Positions 24,930 to 31,057 of a stretch of DNA of 31,057 nt are shown piece after piece. The notes beneath the pieces are model-generated. The model made no database searches and was not told the origin of the DNA. It saw only the letters and a list, made by a program, of their open reading frames with translations. The DNA lies in contig CAMPIO010000039.1 in assembly GCA_946886405.1 (NCBI GenBank), positions 1 through 31,057 of the forward strand, in the 5' to 3' direction. The translations under genes were made by a program, and so were the position numbers. The stretch comes from an uncultured Pseudoxanthomonas sp. Lineage in GTDB: Bacteria > Pseudomonadota > Gammaproteobacteria > Xanthomonadales > Xanthomonadaceae. Every line of letters begins with the position of its first letter. Within the stretch, counting starts at the first letter, position 1.

Positions 24930-25823
24930 CTACAGCCCGCTGGCGATCAGTGCGATGGCGGCGACCGCGAGTGGAATCGCCAGCAGGTTGATGCGGCTCA
25001 AGCGCTCGCGGAACAGGAGCATGCCGGCCAGCGTGCCCAGCACGACGACGCCGATGTTCATCGTGGAGAACACCACGGCGGGGTTGTCCGGCAGCGCGCG
25101 ATGCGCTTTTACGTAGAACAGGATGTTGCCGAAGTTCAGCGCGCCCAGCAGCAGGCCCGCGCCGAGCGCCGGCAGCCTGAGTACCGGACCACCGCGCGCG
25201 CGCCGTGCCAGGTGCACGCCCATCATCACGACGAACGCGGCGACGAAGGCGACCTGCAACGAGGCCGTGAACGGGGTGCCGGCTGCGGCGATGTGTTTGA
25301 GCAGCACGTCCACGCTGGCATAGCCGACCAGCACCAGCAGCGGCAACGCCCAGCCGGTCCAGCCGCCTTCGGCCTCCGCGGACGCGGCGCGCGGGCGCAG
25401 CACCAGCAGCACGATCGCCAGCAGACCGAGCGCCAAGCCTGCCAGGCGCTGCGCATCGGCCTCTTCGCCGAACCACAGGAATGCGGCCAGCAGCGACAGC
25501 ACCAGCGACATGCGCTGCGCGATGTCGGTCCGCACGATGCCGGCCGCGCGTACCGACGCCGACAGCGCCAGGAAGATGCCAGGCAACAGCACGGCCAGCA
25601 GGCCGAGCGCAGGCCAGGGCGCGTGCGAAGCGGCGAGCGATGCCAGCGGCGGATCGAGCAGCGTGAAGCACAGCAGCGAGGCGGCCAGGTAGTTCCAGGC
25701 GATGCCTTGGGCGGTATCGATGCCGCGACGCTGCATGAGCTTCAGCAGGACCGAGACCAGCACACTGCAGATGACACTGGAGAGCAGGTAGGGCACGGCG
25801 GACCTCGCGGGAAGGGGCGGCAT
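24930..25823 (-). CDS. EamA/DMT-superfamily membrane transporter
   Basis: A 297-residue protein with ten predicted membrane helices in two similar halves, as in the drug/metabolite transporter superfamily. Typical stretches are the N-terminal half ending FLWFGEEADAQRLAGLALGLLAIVLLVL and the C-terminal half ending LLFRERLSRINLLAIPLAVAAIALIASG, the latter being the usual EamA ending (E-R-L then a helix). The substrate is unknown. I start at ATG 25823; a GTG two codons upstream (25829) is an alternative. It converges on dacC and is divergent from the CsgG-like gene. Confidence 0.87.
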   Translation of the reverse strand: MPPLPARSAVPYLLSSVICSVLVSVLLKLMQRRGIDTAQGIAWNYLAASLLCFTLLDPPLASLAASHAPWPALGLLAVLLPGIFLALSASVRAAGIVRTDIAQRMSLVLSLLAAFLWFGEEADAQRLAGLALGLLAIVLLVLRPRAASAEAEGGWTGWALPLLVLVGYASVDVLLKHIAAAGTPFTASLQVAFVAAFVVMMGVHLARRARGGPVLRLPALGAGLLLGALNFGNILFYVKAHRALPDNPAVVFSTMNIGVVVLGTLAGMLLFRERLSRINLLAIPLAVAAIALIASGL

Positions 25824-26010
25824 TATCACCGAGTCACCCTTCCACGCCCCGGTCGATGGCCTTCGGTTGTCACTCTTTCCGTATACAGCCAGCGAAACCG
25901 CATTCTTCGCCTATCATCGCGATCGGGCGATCCGGCACGCGAAAGCGGGCCACGCCCGCAATGGAAGGTCCGCGGGGTGCGGGCACCATCATTCTCAAGG
26001 AGATGCACGA

Positions 26011-26973
26011 GTGAACAGGGGAACCTGCAAGAAGATGACGATGACGGCCTGTCTGCTGATGGCCGCCGCCGCGACGGCGCCTGCCTGGGCACAGCGCCAG
26101 AGCGCGCAGGACCAGCGCAAGCAACAGACGGCGGAGATCCCGGTCTGCACCAAGCCGCTGGGCACCATCTCGGTGATCGAGCCCGAAGACGGCGTGAACT
26201 GGTGGAGCGGCCAGCAGCTGCCCGCGCCGTCGAAGCTGATCAAGGTGTTCGTCAACAAGTCGCGCTGCTTCACCCTCGTCGACCGTGGCGTGGGCATGGG
26301 CGCGGCGATGGCCGAGCGCGACCTGGCCGCCAGTGGCGAGCTGCGCAACCGCTCCAACATCGGCAAGGGCCAGATCCGCGCCGCGGACTACGTGCTGGTG
26401 CCCGACCTGATCTCGCAGAACAGCAACGCCGGCGGCAACGCCATCAGCGGCCTGCTGGGCGGCCTGGTCGGCGGCAACCTGGGTCGCGTGGTCGGCGGAC
26501 TGGACATGAAGAAGAAGACCGCTGACGTCGTGTTGACGGTGACCGACGTGCGTTCGTCCGAACAGGTCGCCATGGCCGAAGGCAGCGCCAAGAAGACCGA
26601 CATCGGCTGGGGCGCGGGCGGCAGCCTGTTCACCGGCAGTCACTGGGGTGGCGGCGGTGCCAGCGGCTACGCCAACACCGAGATCGGCCAGGTCATCACG
26701 CTGGCCTACCTGCAGGCCTATACCAACCTGGTGAGCGAGCTCGGCGGGCTGTCGGGCAACGCTTCGGCGTCCAACGCCCAGCAGGCGGTCGAGATGACCA
26801 AGCCGGGCCGCCTGTTCGCCAATCCGAAGGGCACCGGCAAGGCCGTGCGCGACCTGGATCCGGGCATGATGCTGTACCCGACCGGCAACAAGGACGGCGT
26901 GATGTGGGAAGTCGAGGACGAACTCGGCAACAAGGGCTGGGTGTCGTCCAGCCTGGTGCAGCTGGCGCGCTGA
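26011..26973 (+). CDS. CsgG-like secreted protein with C-terminal SH3-like domain
   Basis: A 320-residue exported protein. The signal peptide ends ATAPAWAQ (cleavage near residue 28); no lipobox cysteine follows it, unlike E. coli CsgG. The central region KVFVNKSRCFTLVDRGVGM, ADYVLVPDLISQ and KKKTADVVLTVTDVRSSEQVAMAEGSA resembles the CsgG/curli-assembly domain. The final 60 residues (GTGKAVRDLDPGMMLYPTGNKDGVMWEVEDELGNKGWVSSSLVQL) look like a bacterial SH3 domain. The start is GTG at 26011 with AAGGAG at 25997-26002. No csgA, csgB, csgE or csgF genes are near, so a curli role is not supported. Confidence 0.82.
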   Translation: MNRGTCKKMTMTACLLMAAAATAPAWAQRQSAQDQRKQQTAEIPVCTKPLGTISVIEPEDGVNWWSGQQLPAPSKLIKVFVNKSRCFTLVDRGVGMGAAMAERDLAASGELRNRSNIGKGQIRAADYVLVPDLISQNSNAGGNAISGLLGGLVGGNLGRVVGGLDMKKKTADVVLTVTDVRSSEQVAMAEGSAKKTDIGWGAGGSLFTGSHWGGGGASGYANTEIGQVITLAYLQAYTNLVSELGGLSGNASASNAQQAVEMTKPGRLFANPKGTGKAVRDLDPGMMLYPTGNKDGVMWEVEDELGNKGWVSSSLVQLAR

Positions 26974-26990
26974 ACCACCGCGTCGCATGA

Positions 26991-27022
26991 ACGAAGGGCC
27001 GCGCAAGCGGCCCTTCGTCGTT
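26991..27022 (+). terminator. Intrinsic-type terminator after the CsgG-like gene
   Basis: ACGAAGGGCCGC (26991-27002) pairs perfectly with GCGGCCCTTCGT (27007-27018) around a GCAA tetraloop. The stem is 12 base pairs and starts 18 bases after the stop codon. The following bases CGTTCC are only weakly T-rich, so efficiency is uncertain. Confidence 0.72.
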
Positions 27023-27037
27023 CCGGGGCCGTGCGGC

Positions 27038-27066
27038 TTGGCTTTCGTTGCCGGCGTCCCAATAAT
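27038..27066 (+). promoter_or_regulatory. Promoter of DUF493-lipB, probably giving a leaderless mRNA
   Basis: TTGGCT (27038-27043), a 17-base spacer and AATAAT (27061-27066) match four and five of six consensus positions. The -10 box ends six bases before the ATG at 27073, so transcription would start at or beside the start codon. No Shine-Dalgarno is present, in agreement with a leaderless transcript. Confidence 0.6.
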
Positions 27067-27072
27067 CCGGGC

Positions 27073-27351
27073 ATGGACATCAAATCCGACAACCCCGAAC
27101 ACGGCTTCCAGTTCCCCGGCACCTTCGAGCTCAGCGCGATGGGCACGGCCGGCACGGGCCTGGAGACCGAACTGCCCCGCCTGCTGGAAGCCTCCGGCGT
27201 CGCGGTGGTACACGAAGACATCACCTGGAAGCATTCGGCCAACGGCAAGTACGTGTCCGTGCGCATCCGCTTCCAGGCCAACGACCGCGCGCAGTACGAC
27301 GCCGCCCATGAAGCGCTGCGCGACCATCCGGAAGTGAAGTGGACCCTGTGA
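27073..27351 (+). CDS. ybeD: YbeD/DUF493-family protein
   Basis: A 92-residue cytoplasmic protein of the DUF493 family (E. coli YbeD 87), with an ACT-like fold known from structural work on the family. Matches include the N-terminal [13 protein letters not shown] and the C-terminal [28 protein letters not shown], ending HPEVKWTL. Its position directly before lipB is conserved in many proteobacteria, which suggests a link to lipoate metabolism, but the biochemical role is not established. The in-frame GTG at 27031 lies upstream of the promoter boxes and is unlikely to be used. Confidence 0.93.
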   Translation: MDIKSDNPEHGFQFPGTFELSAMGTAGTGLETELPRLLEASGVAVVHEDITWKHSANGKYVSVRIRFQANDRAQYDAAHEALRDHPEVKWTL

Positions 27352-28007
27352 CAGCGACCTGCGTCGTCCGCGAGCTCGGCCGCCAGCCGTACGAGCCGGT
27401 CTGGCGCGCGATGCAACGCTTCACCGATGCGCGGACCGACGCGACCGCCGACGAACTGTGGCTGGTCGAACACGATCCGGTGTTCACCCTCGGCCAGGCG
27501 GGCAAGCCGGAGCATGTACTGGCAGCGGGCGATATCCCCGTGATCCATGTCGATCGCGGTGGCCAGGTGACGTACCACGGCCCCGGCCAGATCGTCGCGT
27601 ATCCCCTGTTCGACCTGAAGCGCCTGAAAGTCGGTGTGCGCGACTACGTGTGCAAGATCGAGCAGGCGATGATCGACACGCTGGCGGAATGGAACATCGA
27701 CGCCGCACGCAAGGAGGGCGCGCCTGGCGTGTACGTGGCGGGCGCGAAGATCGGCGCACTCGGCATCCGCGTGCGCCGTGGCTATACCTTCCATGGCCTC
27801 GCGTTCAATATCGCGATGGACCTGGAGCCGTTCCACCGCATCAATCCGTGCGGCTATCAGGGTCTGCAGGTCGTCTCGTTGGCCGATCTCGGCGGTCCTG
27901 CCGGCATGGACCAGGTGAAGCCGGTGCTGCTGAAGCATATGGCGGACCAGTTCGGGCTGGCGCTGGAGTACGAAGCCGCGTTGCCGGATCTGTCCCAGGC
28001 GGCGTAA
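27348..28007 (+). CDS. lipB: Octanoyl-[acyl-carrier-protein] transferase LipB
   Basis: A 219-residue enzyme that moves the octanoyl group from acyl carrier protein to lipoyl domains, the first step of de novo lipoate synthesis. Signatures: [72 protein letters not shown], and NPCGYQG. The thioester-forming Cys168 and catalytic Lys134 match Cys169 and Lys135 of E. coli LipB. GTG at 27348 overlaps the ybeD stop by four bases (GTGA), the usual coupling in this window; GTG at 27339 is an alternative that would add three residues. lipA is not downstream. Confidence 0.96.
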   Translation: MTATCVVRELGRQPYEPVWRAMQRFTDARTDATADELWLVEHDPVFTLGQAGKPEHVLAAGDIPVIHVDRGGQVTYHGPGQIVAYPLFDLKRLKVGVRDYVCKIEQAMIDTLAEWNIDAARKEGAPGVYVAGAKIGALGIRVRRGYTFHGLAFNIAMDLEPFHRINPCGYQGLQVVSLADLGGPAGMDQVKPVLLKHMADQFGLALEYEAALPDLSQAA

Positions 28008-28017
28008 TCCGCTTGTT

Positions 28018-28162
28018 GTAGGAGCGACGTCAGTTGCGACCGCACGGCTGGCTCGCCAGCGAGCGTGGAGGGAGTGCAAAAGCATGCCCCCTGACATGAA
28101 GCGTCCTGACCAGGGTGCAATGCCGAGTCGTGGTCAGCGGTCGCGACTGACGTCGCTCCTAC
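28018..28162. repeat. Inverted pair of GTAG-type REP elements between lipB and glnE
   Basis: The unit at 28018-28043 starts GTAGGAGCGACGTCAGTTGC and its inverted partner occupies 28137-28162. They belong to the same subfamily as the xerC-hslV pair (127-259), with CAG or its variants in place of the GTGAG centre. About 93 bases lie between the units, without a gene. The pair fills most of the spacer and ends 33 bases before the glnE start. Confidence 0.83.
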
Positions 28163-28195
28163 AACAGCCGTTGGCCCATGCCACAATCGGTCGCG

Positions 28196-31009
28196 ATGAA
28201 CGATGCGACCCTCTCCCTGGACCCCGAGCTTGATGCGCTGACCGAACGCGGATTGGCGCGCCTGCGCACCGCGTCGCCGGACCTGGATGCCCTGCTCGGC
28301 GACGCACGCCATGTCGATCGCGTGTCGCGCGTGATCGCGACCAGCGACTTCGCCCTCGAAACGCTGCGCCGTCAACCCGACCTGCTGACGGCATTGCTGC
28401 ATGACGATGGGGTCGTGCCCCCGCCGATACCTGCATTGGTATCGGACAACACCGCGCAATGGCCGGAGCTGCTGCGCCGCTACCGCACCGCCGAATCCAC
28501 GCGTCTGGTGTGGCGCGACGTGCATGGCCTGGACACGGTCGACGACACGCTGGCCGGCACGACGCGATTGGCAGAGGTCTGCCTGCAGACCGCACTGGAA
28601 GCACTGGAAGCGGAATTCGCGCAGCGCCATGGCGTGGTGCGGGCACCCGACGGCGACGTGCAGCGGCTGGTCGTGTTCGGGCTCGGCAAGCTCGGCGGTG
28701 GGGAACTGAACTTCTCTTCCGATATCGACCTCGTCTATGCGTATCCGCAAGGGGGCGAATCCGACGGCGCGCGATCGCTCGCCGCCGAGGACTACTTCAT
28801 GCGGCTGGGCCAGCGCTTGGCGAAACTCCTGGATGAGCCGACCGTCGACGGCTTCTGCCATCGTGTCGACCTGCGCCTTCGGCCCTTCGGCAATGCCGGT
28901 CGCCTTGCGCTGTCGTTCGCCGGCATGGACCAGTACTTCCAGCGCGAGGGTCGGGACTGGGAACGCTATGCATGGCTCAAGGCACGCGCGGTGGCCGGCG
29001 ACATCGAGGCCGGCGAGCGCTGGCTGGAGTCGCTGCGTCCTTTCGTCTATCGCCGCTACCTGGACTACACCGCGCTCGATGGCCTGCGCGAGATGAAGGC
29101 GGCCATCGCGGCCGAAGTCGCGCGGCGCGAGCTCGCCGACGACATCAAGCGCGGGCCGGGTGGCATCCGCGAGATCGAATTCCTGGTGCAGGCGCTGCAG
29201 CTGATCCGGGGTGGGCGCGAAGCCTCCCTGCGCGAACGCCGACTGCGTGTCGCGTTGCCGTCGCTGGTCGCGGCACGGCAGGTGTCGGAGGAGGAAGGCG
29301 ATGCGTTGATGCAGGCCTACCGTTTCCTGCGCCGGCTGGAGAACCGCCTGCAGATGCTGCGCGATGCGCAGACGCATGCCTTGCCGGAGGATCCGCTGGA
29401 CCGTCACCGCATCGCGCGCGGGCTGGACTATCCGGACTGGGAAGGTCTGCGCGCCGCGCTGGACGTGCAGCGCACGCGAGTGACCGCCGAATTCGCCGAA
29501 CTGTTGGCGCCACGCCAGCGTGATGCCGCGCCGGGCGCGCTGGCGCTGTACTGGCGCGCGCTGCCCGACGGCGGCGATGCGGAAACGCTGGCTGCCTCCG
29601 GTTTCGCGGATGCGGGCAGTGCCGACGGCGCGCTGCGCGAGTTCGCCCAGTTCAGCGGCGTACGCGCGTTGTCCGATGCCGCGCGCGCACGACTGGATCG
29701 CGTGCTGCCTGCGTTGCTCGAGGCCTGCGCGCGATCGTCGCAACCCGACGCGGCGCTGCGTCGCGTGCTGTCGTTGCTGCAGGCCATCCTGCGCCGTGCG
29801 AGCTATCTCGCCCTGCTCGACGAGCAGCCCAGTGCGTTGGGTCGGCTGGTCGACGTGCTGGCGCGCAGTGCACTGCTGTCCGAGCGACTGGCGCACTATC
29901 CGTTGTTGCTGGACGAACTGCTGGATACGCGCGTCTCCGGTCCGATGCCCGACCGCGACGAACTTCGGGTGGAGTGCGAGGCCGCGCTGCTCGAGGACGA
30001 TCCGGAAACGTGCCTGCGTGTGCTGAACGAGCGCCGCCTCGCCTTGAGCTTCCGCGTGGCGCTGGCCGCGCTCGATGGTCGCCAGTCGGCACGCGACAGC
30101 GTGCGGCAGCTGGCCTGGCTGGCGGACGAAGTCGTGCGCGTCGTGGTGCAGGTCGCCACGCGCGACGTCGCCGCGTCGCACGGGGTCGTCGCAGCGGGCC
30201 GGTTCGCGGTGGTCGGTTATGGCAGCCTCGGCGGTGAAGAGCTGGGCTTCGGTTCGGACCTCGACCTGGTGTTCCTGTTCGACGCGCCACCGGAAGCAGA
30301 GTCCGATGGTGCACGCCCGATGGAGGCCGGTCGCTGGTATGCGCGGCTGGCACAGAAGATCGTCGCGCTGCTTGGCGCGGTCACTGCGGCCGGGCGGCTC
30401 TACGACGTGGACGTGCGCCTGCGCCCGGACGGCGCGAAAGGCCTGCTGGTGTCGTCATTGGCCAGCTTCACCGAGTACCAGCGCGAACGGGCGTGGACCT
30501 GGGAACACCAGGCATTGGTGCGCGCGCGGGGTGTCGCAGGTGATGCCGCGCTGCTGCAGGCGTTCGAAGATATCCGCGCGAAGACGTTGGCGCGCGTGCG
30601 CGACACCGACGCGTTACGCGACGAAGTGATGAAGATGCGCACGCGCATGCGCCACGAACTCGATCGGAGCGACGCGGCGCGCTTCGACCTGAAGCAGGGC
30701 GCGGGTGGTCTGGTCGATCTCGAATTCCTGATCCAGTACCTCGTGCTGCGGGATGCGGTCGCGCAGCCAGCCCTGCTGTCGCCACGCGATACGCCGGGGT
30801 TGATCGACGCCCTGGCGACCGAAGGCGTGCTGTCCGCGGAGGAAGCCGGTGCGCTGGATGCCGTGCACGCCACCTTCCTCGCCGAGGGGCTGAGCTGCAC
30901 GCTCGACCGGCGCCCGCGGCTGATCGTCGAGAGTGCGGCGCTGGCAACGGCGCGCGCGGTCGTGGGGCGGACGACGGCCGGGCACGGACTCGCCTTCGAT
31001 CCACCGTAG
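28196..31009 (+). CDS. glnE: Glutamine synthetase adenylyltransferase/adenylyl-removing enzyme
   Basis: A 937-residue bifunctional enzyme (E. coli GlnE 946) that adds AMP to or removes it from glutamine synthetase in response to PII state. Two nucleotidyltransferase domains are visible. The N-terminal deadenylylase has [20 protein letters not shown] with Asp176 and Asp178; the C-terminal adenylylase has [20 protein letters not shown] with Asp688 and Asp690. Each is followed by its helical GlnE region ([28 protein letters not shown]). I prefer ATG 28196 (MNDATLSL); ATG 28178 would add six residues. The stop TAG (31007-31009) is part of a REP element's GTAG. Confidence 0.96.
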   Translation: MNDATLSLDPELDALTERGLARLRTASPDLDALLGDARHVDRVSRVIATSDFALETLRRQPDLLTALLHDDGVVPPPIPALVSDNTAQWPELLRRYRTAESTRLVWRDVHGLDTVDDTLAGTTRLAEVCLQTALEALEAEFAQRHGVVRAPDGDVQRLVVFGLGKLGGGELNFSSDIDLVYAYPQGGESDGARSLAAEDYFMRLGQRLAKLLDEPTVDGFCHRVDLRLRPFGNAGRLALSFAGMDQYFQREGRDWERYAWLKARAVAGDIEAGERWLESLRPFVYRRYLDYTALDGLREMKAAIAAEVARRELADDIKRGPGGIREIEFLVQALQLIRGGREASLRERRLRVALPSLVAARQVSEEEGDALMQAYRFLRRLENRLQMLRDAQTHALPEDPLDRHRIARGLDYPDWEGLRAALDVQRTRVTAEFAELLAPRQRDAAPGALALYWRALPDGGDAETLAASGFADAGSADGALREFAQFSGVRALSDAARARLDRVLPALLEACARSSQPDAALRRVLSLLQAILRRASYLALLDEQPSALGRLVDVLARSALLSERLAHYPLLLDELLDTRVSGPMPDRDELRVECEAALLEDDPETCLRVLNERRLALSFRVALAALDGRQSARDSVRQLAWLADEVVRVVVQVATRDVAASHGVVAAGRFAVVGYGSLGGEELGFGSDLDLVFLFDAPPEAESDGARPMEAGRWYARLAQKIVALLGAVTAAGRLYDVDVRLRPDGAKGLLVSSLASFTEYQRERAWTWEHQALVRARGVAGDAALLQAFEDIRAKTLARVRDTDALRDEVMKMRTRMRHELDRSDAARFDLKQGAGGLVDLEFLIQYLVLRDAVAQPALLSPRDTPGLIDALATEGVLSAEEAGALDAVHATFLAEGLSCTLDRRPRLIVESAALATARAVVGRTTAGHGLAFDPP

Positions 31010-31032
31010 GAGCGGGCCATGCCCGCGATGCT
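31006..31032 (+). repeat. GTAG-type REP element overlapping the glnE stop
   Basis: GTAGGAGCGGGCCATGCCCG starts at 31006, and the unit continues to GATGCT at 31032. It has a GGGC-CAT-GCCC stem and is the same subtype as the second unit of the pair after ubiE. Its GTAG supplies the TAG stop codon of glnE. An inverted partner may lie just beyond the window. Confidence 0.82.
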
Positions 31033-31057
31033 CTTGCTCTGGATGCCGAATCAAGAG

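Noticed and set aside
26011..26973. Curli secretion operon
   Set aside because: No CsgA/B repeats, CsgE, CsgF or CsgD are present on either side.
27857..30181. Minus-strand open frame of about 774 codons opposite lipB and glnE
   Set aside because: Antisense to conserved genes, Gln/Arg-rich and without motifs; a codon-bias artefact.

Overview
The window is a roughly 31 kb piece of a GC-rich gammaproteobacterial chromosome. Gene order (xerC-hslV-hslU; mreB-mreC-mreD-mrdA-rodA-mltB-rlpA-dacC; DUF493-lipB), protein sequences and abundant GTAG-type REP palindromes point to the Xanthomonadaceae (Pseudoxanthomonas / Stenotrophomonas / Lysobacter / Xanthomonas relatives). The genus is an inference; there is no rRNA gene to check it. 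I see no prophage, transposase, CRISPR array, tRNA or rRNA.

Region 1 (1-3259), proteostasis and small enzymes: the 3' end of xerC; the heat-shock protease pair hslV-hslU behind a good sigma-32 promoter match; a YjdM/PhnA zinc-ribbon protein; and, convergent to it, a deaminase resembling yeast cytosine deaminase.

Region 2 (3260-12300), mixed enzymes: two tandem secreted metzincin-type metalloproteases that are clear paralogs with a conserved C-terminal tail; ubiE (quinone biosynthesis); then a tight run of an M1 aminopeptidase lipoprotein, an alpha/beta hydrolase, a hypothetical lipoprotein and an unrecognised, less GC-rich gene with a PD-(D/E)XK-like residue pattern.

Region 3 (12320-14828, minus strand): a membrane-bound GGDEF diguanylate cyclase and a PfkB-family adenosine kinase, the latter divergent from mreB.

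Region 4 (15144-24873): a long rod-shape and peptidoglycan block. MreB/C/D organise the elongasome, PBP2 (mrdA) and RodA synthesise the wall, and MltB, RlpA and a PBP5/6-type carboxypeptidase trim it. Palindromic repeats sit between these genes and, unusually, inside the 3' coding ends of mreC and mrdA. A strong bidirectional terminator closes the block against a convergent EamA transporter.

Region 5 (26011-31009): a CsgG-like secreted protein with its own terminator, then DUF493 (ybeD)-lipB and the glutamine synthetase adenylyltransferase glnE, whose stop codon lies inside a REP element at the window edge.

Most of the window is conserved housekeeping DNA. The parts most worth a second look are the tandem metzincins with their shared C-terminal signature and hairpin-rich spacer, the PD-(D/E)XK-like orphan, and the repeat families that have invaded coding ends. 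I do not see a clear new multi-gene system.
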